Source: Hydractinia symbiolongicarpus (taxonomy: Eukaryota > Cnidaria > Hydrozoa > Anthoathecata > Hydractiniidae). Taken from it: a stretch of DNA of 64,000 nucleotides. The stretch covers positions 9,424,001 to 9,488,000 of the forward strand of contig NC_079886.1 in NCBI RefSeq assembly GCF_029227915.1. The letters run 5' to 3'. Shown here piece after piece: positions 13,101 through 24,983 of this stretch. The notes beneath the pieces were generated by a model, which was not told the DNA's origin, did not search any database, and saw only the letters and a list, made by a program, of their open reading frames with translations. Position numbers and translations under genes: made by a program. How positions within the stretch are numbered: the first letter of the stretch is position 1; every line of letters starts with the position of its first letter.

Positions 13101-16100
13101 ATATGTAAACTCTTATATTTTGTGTTATGAAAATGCATTCGTTAGAAATAATGTTATTCTTTTAATAAGGACGGTCTAAATGCGCAAATGAGAGTGGATG
13201 TTATTATAACTGCTTTAAGGAATATGTAGTAGAAATTTGAAAGCATCCCAAAGTATCCTACAAACTGAACATTTGGTATTTATAATTTCAAAATAAAATG
13301 AAGCATTGAGTTGTCGAGTCAAGTACTGCACTTCTTGTCTTTCTTATTCATGCTAAGTTTTATCTGTGAATGTAAAAAAAAAGCCTGGGAAACAGTTTGG
13401 TTTTAAAAAAAATTTTCTTTATCTTTTTTTTTATTGTTTTGTAGTTTAATAAACTTAAACTATTTATGGCTAACCATCACAACAAACTTTCACGTTTATG
13501 AAAATTTATGAGCGCTGCGAATAACAAGTAAACAAAAAAGATTAGATCCAGATTTGTTTAGAAAACGGGAACCCAAATTTGTCACCATGGAAACGCCATA
13601 TAATACAGGCGCGTTTTCACACAATTTGGACTTGATTACTTGATGTGGAAGTCATCTTCCTGTGTTCACAGAAATTACACTTGTATCTCCTCACTTCGAA
13701 TTGTGAATTTATTTCCAGACATTTTAGAATATAATGGATAAACTTAGACAATAGACAAAAATCGATGCGTTTTATTATAGCAAACTATGCAAACTCGTGT
13801 CACATTACTGGGTGGACATCCGGTTGAATTGCGAAAATGGACAGTTATGCGTGAAATCACGTGTTAAGCTGAATATGACCTTGATGTTATAGTTGACCTG
13901 CGGGATAACTTTTTCTCCATAGCATGCAAGAATTTAAGAAGATAATATTGATCAATTTTCATAGGAAAAACGTGTTCTACAAAGGATGTAACATATTTTG
14001 ATACCCATCTAGTAACCAGACTTCTATGAGTGCATCTGTGTTACAAAATTTAATCTTAAAACATGTAAGGTTGTACTAAAATAAGATATCCAATTACAAA
14101 AGGAAACTACTCCAATTTTTTTGGAAACTAAAAACCGTTACTTCCTGTCTATCTACCTGTCTATCTACGTGACCTCATAGTAAGTTATTTTACTGAATAT
14201 TATTTTTGTTTTTTAAAACCACTGCATAACAAACTTTGCATGATTTGATTGGTTAAAAATTGCAACTTGATCAGCTGTGTTTTAAAAGTTACATATAGAG
14301 GAGAATTTTTTAACATTCTTAAAAAGCGCTGAGGAGATTGTATTTATAAGGAAGGGTACTAACAAGACTCCTTGTTTTAATAGCAAGTAAAGGCGGAAAC
14401 ATCCTTGGTAAGATATAGTTGTACTACTGTATTTGATAAAATAAATTCACCTACTAGTGAAGTAGAATGTGATAGTATTGATATCACATATAAGGTTAAT
14501 GTAGAGCTTCTATGAGCAAAGTTTTTCTTAATTATCTATTAAAAATGACCTCTCGCAAACGCAAGTCAAAGTTATTACAAAGTCGGTAAAATGTGAAGAA
14601 TCATACAACTTTTTTTCTGTCTCACCAAGGAAGTTTAAACCTCCTTGGTATCACGTTACGCTCTTCAATATTGTTTTCACTCGATTATGACAGCACGGTT
14701 AATGGAAGCAAAAAGTTTTCCCGAATGTCATAAATTATAATAATTATGACATCATCCAAAATTTTACAATGGTTCTGTGCTCTTCAAATCAGGATATTCA
14801 GATAGAATATTAAATTATCATGACAAAAATGAAGTTTTTAGAGCAATATAATATTCTGGTTGGTTTTTATTTAGATTTGAGGAAAATAATTATTTTAAAA
14901 ACGAGGCCATTCTTAAAAAAGCTTGGATATATAAAGGGTTTAACCTAACCTTCTGCTCAGAATTGAGGCACTTAACAAACAGAAATATTTACGAAATTAG
15001 GTAATTTGTGCTACCTTTTGCTAAGGAACTTAGGGATAAGAATCGTTTTTAATATCGACCGCTTTCATTGAATTTGGCATATTCAGGAAATTCGGGAAAG
15101 ATCTATTGACAGTATAGTATAAAAAATTAACGAAGAGATCTTCAAATTTTGTTTAAGTAGTTTTTAAAATTCCCATCTATTTATATTTATGCTGATATAT
15201 ATTTAGTAACACATCTAACTAATCTTTCCTTTCCATCTGCAACTACTTTGCCTCTTTTTAGTTAATCTATAATCACTTAAAATATTGAAATCTATGAGTG
15301 TCATACGACTTTTTTGTTAGTACCATGAGAAGTTTTAGAATTAAATAAGTTTGTTTGGGATGATGCGAATTAAGTCAACATGGTGGAGGGAGGGGGGGGG
15401 GGACATTTTGTGATGCAGAAACCATTTTCAGCTGACAATTTTATATAATAAAAAATAAATCAAGTTTAAAAATTGAATATATTAAGTCAAAGTATCTTAA
15501 TCAGATAATATAAGACAAATGAATTTATCCAACACATCTTTCAGCAGAATAAAATGTTACAAAAACGTTCTGTAAAAAAAAAAAAAGAAATTTTGAAGTC
15601 AATTAAAACAGTAATTAAAAAAAATCTTATATATTTTTAAAATAACGTTACTGTTGTGATGAAGGAGGACCACAACGGTTGAATACGTCGACCAAGAAGA
15701 AATTCTCAAAAATACACCTTTCAAAATGCCAAACAATGAATTTTTCAGCCTTGTTTTATGTATCTTAAATTGAGAGTTCCTGTTAGCTACATTGATTTTG
15801 ACAAGAACTTCAAAATATGTATCGATAAAGAATAAGAAGCGTAGCTATTTCATTTTAAAAAATTGACACTTATATTGATGACAATCCTGACAACTATATT
15901 GATGACAATGCTGACAATATATATAACAGCAGTATTAATAACTTATAAAATTAATTATTATATAATACAACATAATATTAATTTTATATCACTGAGATTA
16001 TAACCGTGATACCAGAAACACGTCATAGCGGAAAACCTTATACTTTAAAAAAATTGATTTTGATGCTTTTAATTGGGATATGAAGAGTTAAAAACGGAAC

Positions 16101-18002
16101 GGAAAACTGTCTTGTTTAATTAATGAGTTGTCTTTTTTTTTAATCCAGGAAAAAAGTTTTGATCTAGTCTCGTAAACAGAGAACAACTTTATCAAGTTTT
16201 AGTAAATCACGAGAAAATCTTTGGGATATTTTTTCAAAAAGACTTACAAAGAATGATCAACGAAATAAATTGAGCAATACGTTCACCAGTGAACAATATT
16301 CGTGAGACTGGAAGCATTTGACGTAGGTGCTGAAGCATTCTTAGGTCGTGTTTTCGCCAGCTGTAGCCTCTCTTAAATAGCTTAAGGTAATCCTTGTTTG
16401 TTCAACAATAAACATGGCACCACGTGACTCATCTATCGCGTCAGTGCGTTGGCTGTCTTAACAGACATTTGAAATGTTAACAAGAATGAGTAAAACGTAA
16501 CAATTTTTTGTTGTTTTTTCAGATCTATATACAACTTAATGTAAGTACAAGTGTGAAAGTTATTTTGTGTCTGTTAGGTGTATTGATATAGCGGCGTTAA
16601 AAACTGAATTTGTTGACAATTATATTAGTTCAGTGCATAGTGTCATACATTCTTCACAATATCTAATCCATGCTTCGTGATGTTTGAATAACTTGATAAG
16701 TCATCTTTTCGCCTCCGATTAAAGTCTTGTAAATAAAAAAAATCTCTAAAAAAGCTTAAAAATATCTACATTAGGCTCTTAGGCTCAATTAGGCTCAAAT
16801 AATATATGAATATTAAATAATTTTGCACCACTAAAAATTTCATCATTGATAGAAATGAAAACTTCTGTGTAAGTGGGTAGTGCTAATGTGATATACGTTC
16901 CCTCTTATGACATTTATGTGTACACATTAATTTCGTATTTATAAGAACATTCTAAATATATGCATTACACTACGCATATTTAAGTGGAAGTAAAAAGAAA
17001 TTAAATTAAGTAAGATGGCAAGAGAGGTGGTAAATAAAAAACACATTATGTGTAATTCATAAGAAGGTTGAGCGGGAGATGTGAAACTGTTCCTCGATTA
17101 TTAAGATTCTTTTGGTAAACGAACATTATCCAGTGCAATGTGTGCAGAACAGATCTGTTGTTGAATAACTGGTAATGTAAACATTTTGTTAGTATAGTGT
17201 AAAACTAAATGAAATTTCGGAAAACAATGCATCTCAGCTAAATGCATTGTTAGGTGCAGTTTAACTATTTTGATAATGTTATCAACTCGTCCACGAACAA
17301 ATTATTATTTTAATCTAATTTTCTCAGTAGCTTAAAACGTTGATAGAAATGATAGACAACATCGTTACGTTACTCTTACGTCGATGTTAAATTTTTGTAA
17401 CATAGCGCTATTAAAGTGATTTTCTTATAGGAATTTAAATTGGTACATATTAACCAAATCAATCAAGGAACTCACGTTTCTTTCATATTGACGTAGATAA
17501 GATTTGCAAAGTATTAATTAACATTTTTAAGGCTTGAAGACTTTCGCCTAAAATCAATTTTGTTATAATTGCAACGATTCTAAAAATTGACCAGAAGGAA
17601 CATACCTATTAGTTCACAAATTATTTTTACAACTATTTATATTTGAACACAGCTATGAGAAATATAAACAAGAAGCCCGTTGGCTTGAAGATTTCCGCCA
17701 TCAGCAGAAATAATAAGTATGGGATTAAAATATGTCATATAGTGTGAGATTATTCTCAGAGAACAAAAACGCAATGCATGTTATCTGCACCAAAGTTTAA
17801 AAACAAAGTAAGCCCAGCGTAAATATCTTTTGTTCTGAGGACAAAACAAAGTATAAGAACATAAGTCTCAAAATTTAAGAACATGTTAAGATTATTTTAA
17901 GGCTTTGTGAAGCTTGACTACAATTTTTTTTAATAAAAATATAAAAAAATATAAAAGATCCAAGTGCTACACTTTGTAGCAATTATCATCAAAGTAGGGT
18001 AA
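10101..18002. other. long gene-poor stretch
   Basis: No ORF above about 90 codons and no family signature. It holds the MITE at 10645-10734, G-rich runs near 15390, and a short duplicated unit (TATATTGATGACAAT) near 15870-15920. Otherwise I see only AT-rich unique-looking sequence. Confidence 0.5.
10645..10734. mobile_element. 90-bp MITE with CAACCTCG termini
   Basis: Left end CAACCTCGTTCCTAGGGT, right end ACCCTGGGGACGAGGTTG: 18-bp inverted repeats with two mismatches. It is too short to code. A related 75-bp copy is at 46921-46995. The transposase family is not identified. Confidence 0.65.
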
Positions 18003-18138
18003 TACCATAAAATACAGAACAACCGCCCCCTGCTGAATAAACACTGCTACATAATTACACGCATTGCCAATTAAGCGCCCCTTTTAATGGGTGAAATTAA
18101 ATAAGCTCCCTGCCCAGGGGCTTATTTGTCATTTACGG
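18003..18138. mobile_element. small MITE with TACCGTAAAT-type termini
   Basis: The left end (TACCATAAAATACAG) and right end (GTCATTTACGGTA) are imperfect inverted repeats enclosing GCCCC/GGGGC-rich subterminal arms (CCGCCCCC, CAGGGGCTTATTTG). The subterminal wording resembles the longer element at 50891-51418. Confidence 0.5.
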
Positions 18139-18699
18139 TACATTAAGAACATCCCAAGAATACTTATAGGCTGCATTTCAAACACGTTAAAAACATTGCA
18201 AGGGATTTTTACCATATTCATGTTCTTATAAAAAAATAATGTCTATATATAAATAAAAAAATAAAATATTTTACATATAGTATTCTCTAAAAAAATACAA
18301 GAAGCCCAAGTACAAATTAGGCTATTACAAGTATTTTTTTATTTCAATTCATAATCTGTATTTAACAAATATATTCTTATTTCAAACGCATCCAACAAAA
18401 AGTGGTAATTGAGTAAATCAGCAAGCTCTTCTGTTTCATCATTGTTCCATCTTTTTTTTTACCGCTTCTGTCAACAAATCTTCACATGCAAATCACGTTT
18501 GAATGACGCTTGAAATTGTGAATTGTTGGGTAAAAATTAGTTCAATGAAATCGTGGCAACATGTTTTGTATCATAGAACAATTTGGGACTGGTTTCCTAA
18601 AATGTGAAAAAACAGAAAGTACAATAAAAGCTACCCGAATCACCCAGAACCACCCAAAATCACAAAGACGCATGCATGTCCAATCGTTTTCAATCTTTT
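18139..18699. other. intergenic, nothing recognised
   Basis: AT-rich sequence between a MITE and the gag remnant. No LTR-like boundary was identified. Confidence 0.4.
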
Positions 18700-19385
18700 A
18701 TAATTCAAAAATTTAACGGACCAGCCATCAACGTTCAATGGACCCAGGGTACCAACTTCGTACAGCCGACTTCCCGAAAAACGAAAAGTTTCTTTTTCAA
18801 GTCTCAATTATAAAATGTAATTTTTTGTACGAAAAAGTTTCATAATTCCCAACTTCTTACTAAATATAAGGTCTTCTACCTAACAGGAGTCTTTCCCTTT
18901 AAAGTTTATGGAATACACGTTCGATATCGGTTTGAGACAAAAAATTTAAAGAACGCCTACTCTGCGAAAACGAAATCACATTCGAAAAGTACTATCCAAC
19001 TGCAGAGCTAGTGCGGTATCAAAGTTGAAAACTAAGTCTATTCTCGCAACAAACCTGACTCAACTCAATCGTCATCAACTGCTAATTCTGATATCAATCA
19101 GATGATCCATCGTCAAAAAAGCAAAGAAATCAAGAAATGCAAATTCTGTGCCCAGCAAACGGCAAAATATGCAATACCTGTAAAAGTAAAGGACACTTTT
19201 CTAAATAATGTCGAAAATCTAATCAAACTTATCTCAACGTAATAATAAACCAAAAAGATAATCGATCTCTCAACCAATAATACAATGGTTACGTATAAAA
19301 TAGACACTGGTGCTTGTGTAAACGTTCTATCGATCTCTGTCTTTCAACGTCTCAGCAAAAAAGCAATGAGTGTGACATCCTACTC
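18700..19385 (+). pseudogene. decayed gypsy-type gag-protease remnant
   Basis: Translated pieces in shifting frames match the gag of gypsy-like (Metaviridae) LTR retrotransposons. A KERLL-type helix region and a CRAS-like segment lie near 18940-19030. A Cys/His zinc-knuckle region at 19138-19215 has CX2C...H spacing. A protease segment with the catalytic Asp-Thr-Gly-Ala lies at 19303-19314. In-frame stops and frame changes show it is dead. No LTRs, reverse transcriptase or integrase were recognised around it. The alternative is some other zinc-knuckle retroelement. Confidence 0.65.
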
Positions 19386-20703
19386 ATATATTTTATATAC
19401 ATACCACACGAAAACCTGCTTGAAAAGTATCACTCTGAAATTATTCTTGAATTAATGTTGCATAGTCCTATTTTTATCTTTAATATATTATAAAAAACAT
19501 TTACACCTGTGAAAAACATGTCAATTTCCTATGTGCTCATGCAACTTTTTGAAATTTGATATCTTAAGAACTGCCCTAGATTTTTATATGCTTTTCGTTA
19601 AAGTTATGTGCAGGACTTTTGGGGTATGAGAGGCTTTATGTCGTACAGTTTTCCACTATGATTGAAAGGCTCGTTGATAGACAAAGTAAAGTTGACATAA
19701 ATTCTGCGTGCAAACAGTGGTGTTACCTGCACTTTTTACGGTATATGCAGCTTATTAGCACTCACATCACATTATTCTCTGGCTTCTGAAAGCTATGGCA
19801 TGTCCACTTCTTAAGCTTGCTAAATTTAGTAATGTTTCAGAATTTGGGTATCAAAATATAATCTTACCGAAGCAGTCGACGACAATTTCTGCACACCAAC
19901 AACAGAGGTACGATAGGTGTCTTTTATATATATATATATATTTATGTATTTATATCGTATTCACAGTATCAAATATATAGCTAGTTTAGCAATAAATCAA
20001 TTCAATCAGCAAACTGCTTTTCACCAGCATAAAACTTTCTGGCTACCTAAATAAATTCCCTGGGTGGGAGGGAATTACCCTTTGTATATGTATTTCTATT
20101 AGTTTAAAACGCAATATAGCCTCGTTCTCAGAACTAAATGTGTCAAAACGAGAATTTAGGCTTTAGCCTGGATAAGTTTTAGGCGTCCAGGCTCTGGGCT
20201 GTCTCTATCTATCTATCTCTCTATCTTCCCAGGCGATTTTAAAGATTCCGCCCTCGCCGGCGGAAATCAAATATTTACAGTTTCGAAACATTATTTCAGA
20301 TTTGCATTTAAGGCGTGTGTCAACCCACGCGTTGTCACAAAGGAATTTTTGTCACTGTAATTTAAAAAATCTATCATTCATAAGGAAGCGACAGTTCGAA
20401 GTGATGAGCATTGCTATAAAATGGTTTGTCAACATTTAGAAGAAATAATGGTATTTTATATGATTGATGTCTTTCTGTATGTACAGGAAAATTTTGTTTG
20501 GTGTCAAAAAAGCCATGTCGAAACCGAGGAATTTCTTAAGTTAATGTTTAAAATGTCCATTTACTTCTTCTTGTATATCAGTAGTGTGGCACAGTAAAAA
20601 GATTCTGTGAGTGAGAAGAAAGCTTAGTTACAATGTACTATGGCATTCAAAAACAAGACGTCGGGGTCTGAGATTTTTATTTTTATGTGTGTTTATGTCT
20701 TAA
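19386..20703. other. intergenic with one degenerate MITE end
   Basis: At about 19733-19768 the text ACCTGCACTTTTTACGGT followed by a GCAGCTTATTAGCACTC-like block resembles the right end of the MITE at 59841-60305. A short TATC tract lies near 20206-20225. No gene was seen. Confidence 0.45.
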
Positions 20704-20886
20704 ATGAGACAGTTCGCTGTGATTAGATTGATTTACTTATTTACAGCTCTATTATTGAGTGCATGGTTTAGAAATGCATATCTAAGTTCTGTTAATAATA
20801 GGTTGAAAAACGTGAATCGGTTTTCTACCTTTGACGCAAATATCATTACAGATTGTAAGCAGTGTGTTGCGTGGTGTAGAAGTTGA
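20704..20886 (+). CDS. possible small secreted Cys-containing peptide
   Basis: A 60-codon ORF starting MRQFAVIRLIYLFTALLLSA, a plausible signal peptide with a basic n-region and a leucine-rich core. A polar segment follows, ending with three cysteines (CKQCVAWC) near the C-terminus. An AATAAA lies at 20901-20906, only 14 bases after the stop codon. No family is recognised. In AT-rich DNA short hydrophobic ORFs arise by chance, so this is a candidate only. Confidence 0.25.
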   Translation: MRQFAVIRLIYLFTALLLSAWFRNAYLSSVNNRLKNVNRFSTFDANIITDCKQCVAWCRS

Positions 20887-20900
20887 TTAATTATATCTGA

Positions 20901-20906
20901 AATAAA
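20901..20906 (+). terminator. candidate poly(A) signal
   Basis: AATAAA just downstream of the small ORF at 20704-20886. Meaningful only if that ORF is expressed. Confidence 0.2.
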
Positions 20907-23900
20907 GAAAAACCTTTAGGATTGTGGATAAAATTAGTGACCTTCGAAAAAATTAATCATCCTAGGGTAACAAGACTTACTGTTACATTTACCGATGCAG
21001 TTTCGTCTAATAAAATATGATTTATAACTTTTCCTGACACATGTAAACTTGTTGGAATGAATAAATCTCGAAGTAATTTGATCACAAATGAGGGGAGTTA
21101 AAACATTTAGAAAAAACGAAAACTGAGCTAATCGAAATAAATCTTAATATATTGAAGTGTGTTTTATGGCATTATTTTGTAATATTTATCACATACTTTT
21201 GAAAACACGCAAAACAGACATCAAAAAAATCTTCCAGCCAAAAATTAACGACCCGTTAGGTTTTTAATAGCAATAAACAATGGTACTTTAAGAAAATCTC
21301 ATTATAACTTCGACGCCATTTTTTTTTTGTATTCTCCTTTCAGTAGAAAGTTGATATCTCTGCGGTTGTGGTTAGTTTAAAATTTAATATTCACGTTGAC
21401 AAATATGGTTGTTTTATCATTAAAACGAACAGATTCAGTCAGCTGATTGTAATTAGGGAAAATTGCCTAAATTAAACGCCTTCGTTTATTAGCGTGGTCG
21501 ACATTAGCTTTCCGTTATTGTAATTTCTTACTATTATAACGAGGAAAGTTTGACTGACATTTTTAATGGGTCTAAAACCGAGATAAATATTCATAAATTT
21601 GTTCGATTTGATCACTGGGAAAGAAAAATGAGAAAAGTTTCTATAGTTACGAAATGCCCCTGAGTTTTTAACAGTATTTGCCCTGTGTTATAATATTCTG
21701 CTTTTCAGCTTTTTACTAAGGAGTCTTACTGCTTCATGAAATACCAAGTTTTTTAAAAAAATGTAGTAAATAAAGAAGGGATAACAAGAGATGGTATAAA
21801 GAAAGAAATAGAGCAGTAAAAAAAAAACGATTCTATTTTCTCATTTTGAAATCTTTTTTGTTTGTCTATAATTCCTACGTCATACAACGTGAAGGTACTT
21901 CTAATTTAACATCTGAAGTTATGACGAGGCATACTTACAGGTACTTAAAAGATATATAAAAGATAGATTTTGAGTTTAGAGGTTTATATTTATCTTATCG
22001 GGAATCTATAACAGTTTGATAAAATCTGTCTTCGATATATTATTGTTGATAAAATGGTGAAGGCGAAACCATGAGCATCACAGTGGAAAAGGTTTATATA
22101 AAGTAAGGTTACAAAAATTAGCTGACAAAAATTAATTTAACGATTTTATGTGTCTGCGCCTATGAGAATATCTGACATTAAGTTTTCCGTATTTCCACCA
22201 TCTTATACGATTTACTATCAAAAGGTTGGCGGTTTTATTTTCAGTTTTTATTTTAACTTATTAATTGCTTTTTTTAAGTATTTGTAATGCTTTTTAAATG
22301 TAGCTATCGTCTGTCGGCGTATGCGTAAACGATGTCCGTACCATTTTTATATGTTTATTTTTATGATTATCTAAAAAATATTTTTTTTATTATAATCTAA
22401 TGTATAAAAACATACAGTGAAGATTAATGGTGATATTTTCAGGAGTATAACATTATTATTATTTCCATCTCTTTTTTCTTTGTCATGCATTTTTTGCAAG
22501 CTTGGCAGTCTTGTATATACAAAGGCCATTTATAATACTTCGTTTCTCGTTAATATTTGTAAGTAGCAACAATAATGGTTTATATTAGTTGAAAATTTGT
22601 TTCCGCTTAACCATAAGGGCGTGGTTTTAGGGTTTTATTTTTACATATTTTTAAAAATTCCACGTCAAACTCTTTGTTGCAATCAGATTCTGTCAGAGTG
22701 CCAATTCTTACTGTTAAGTATTATTTAATTTAGTTACTGGAGACAAGACTTCATTTAAATTAATCTCGAAAATATTTTTAGGAAAAATAAAACGTTTTGA
22801 TTTTTTTTTAATATTTCCTACTTCAAGTTAAGTTGTATTCAGAAGAAGGAGAAGTTGTTACATGTATAAAATAAAACGATTTTCCTAATGCTGCAATGAA
22901 AGCTACTATATAAAGAAATTATTAGTGATGAAGTAATATAAAATATATGTTTTCCTTCCAACAATTAATTCTCCCCTGATGCTTTGTATACGTTTGCATG
23001 CAAAGAGGATATTCTTCATCATACGCAGGTAAAAGTGGGTTGTATCAATTAAATGTTTGTACAAATTGTCTTTCGACAACGAAATATCCTGATTTTAATT
23101 TTTAATATGGTGCTAATTAAACACCCTTTCCGTGATATATTTTATATATATATTATATATATATATATTATATATATATTATATATATATATTATATATA
23201 TATTATATATATATTATATATATACTATATATAAAACCATCCCAGCAAATTTGTAATCATTACTCTAATGAAATTTCCTGTTTTAGTATGAATTGTCAGT
23301 CCAGGCTAAGGAAGTATTTTCAACTTTCACTTGTAGATATGCGGCTTAAACGACCACGAGCCCCAATCTTTTGTTATCATGATTTGTGATGAAGTGACCT
23401 TTCATTGTATTTCATTATCTAATTACTATGCATACTGGTTAAGAGTGTGAATTACAAGAAAATAATGCACAGCCTATGTGAACTTATTTTGATTGGTTTC
23501 GACAAACATGTAATTTAAACAAACTAGGGTAATTCATCCAGGAAACAAAGAAGAGAAGGTGTATTATTTCTTTAATTATATTTTGTGTCTCCTACATTGT
23601 GTGATCACGGTGTAACATAACGAAAAGTAAATCATGTATGAGTCAATCAAAATCCAAAAATCAACTCACGCCAATTTTTAATATACACTTTTAATACACC
23701 ATTTCTGGTGTGACATACATTTAGACAACAAAAAGATGCTAAAGTTTAATTCAGAAAGTAATAGAGAGTTTTATAGAACAGACTCTTTTTTAAGTCCTAA
23801 CAATTTTACATACATTTGTGGGAATTGCTAGGAAGTAGCGAAGAAGTTATTTTGAATCCTCTATAAAAACTTGCTTTTTTAATTCGGTGTTTTTATGAAA

Positions 23901-24983
23901 AACGTGTCCGTACGGTGCATACGGAAAGCGTTTGTTGCGCTTGAAATATATCAGCAGATTCATTAATACTTTCACAAGCATGGTTATAAGCACAGGTTAA
24001 CATACCAAATATATTTTTTATATCGAGAAGATGATTTTACTGTCAATAATCTTACGTAAGGATGCCACAAAAATTCAAAATAAATCTGAAACATTTTTCA
24101 GGAAGCGCCTTTCAAATTTTACGCTGTATTCATTGACCACAAATTTATTTAGCTTTCCTGTGAAAATCATAAAAGTTTTTCATGCATTCCTAACATAACT
24201 TTTGTTTCTAAATTAGAATAATTTGATTGGTAGTAAATTAGTGATTGATTAAGACAGTCCTATACCAAGCCCGTCAGGAATGCTATTAAGTTCTCTTCTG
24301 AAATTTGTTACCACGTAAGGTATTTCGTAGCGTACCTATTCTTGACTTCAGTATGCACGCGGACCTTAGAGAGTAATTAGTGCGTAGTGACCGTGTTATG
24401 TTTTGTGGTGGGATGGTAGTTGACATGGTTTCTATATGACTTTACAGAACCTTGTTGAAATCATTTTAAAAGAAAAACATTGTAACATAGTTTTACCAGT
24501 GTTATGTGCTCTTCTTTCTCTAAAATTAGCATACCATACTTTTAAACTTTCATTCATGTGCATTTTCAGATCTTAAAAACGTACTATCAGTTTTGAAGTC
24601 ACGTGGTTTTGTTGCTTCACATTATTGTGTAAATCAAAAAACCAAGTAGTGGCGCGAAAAATAATTTACCATGGCTCTCCTTCATTGTGCTCTAATGTTG
24701 CTATATAAAAAACGGTTTACACTGCAGAAAAGATCACCGGGGAAAACCAGGTTGTATGTGATTAATCTACGTATTAGGTTGTAATTACAATGAAAGTATA
24801 TTAATTGATCCACATATCGAATGCTATGCCAATTGACAGAACACTGTAAACATACCTCACCAACAAAATAAATAAACATAATTTTCACAGTAAAACAAAA
24901 ATTTGTTGACTCAGTAAATGTTTAACGAAGACAGTAAAGAATGTCAATCACATTTTTAGATTTAGTGGACTAAAGACAGTTTT
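20907..24983. other. intergenic upstream of the sorting nexin gene
   Basis: No gene recognised. It holds the AT-rich tandem repeat at 23135-23232. A TTTTAG at 24954-24959 could be the 3' splice site of a 5'UTR intron, so the true transcription start of the sorting nexin may lie well upstream. Confidence 0.45.
23135..23232. repeat. AT microsatellite, about 11-13 bp higher-order period
   Basis: Runs of TATATATAT separated by TA steps (the ATATATTATATAT pattern) over about 98 bp. The apparent Ile/Tyr ORFs across it are a product of the repeat. Confidence 0.9.

Noticed and set aside
23053-23389. Ile/Tyr-rich ORFs
   Set aside because: Frames of the AT microsatellite.
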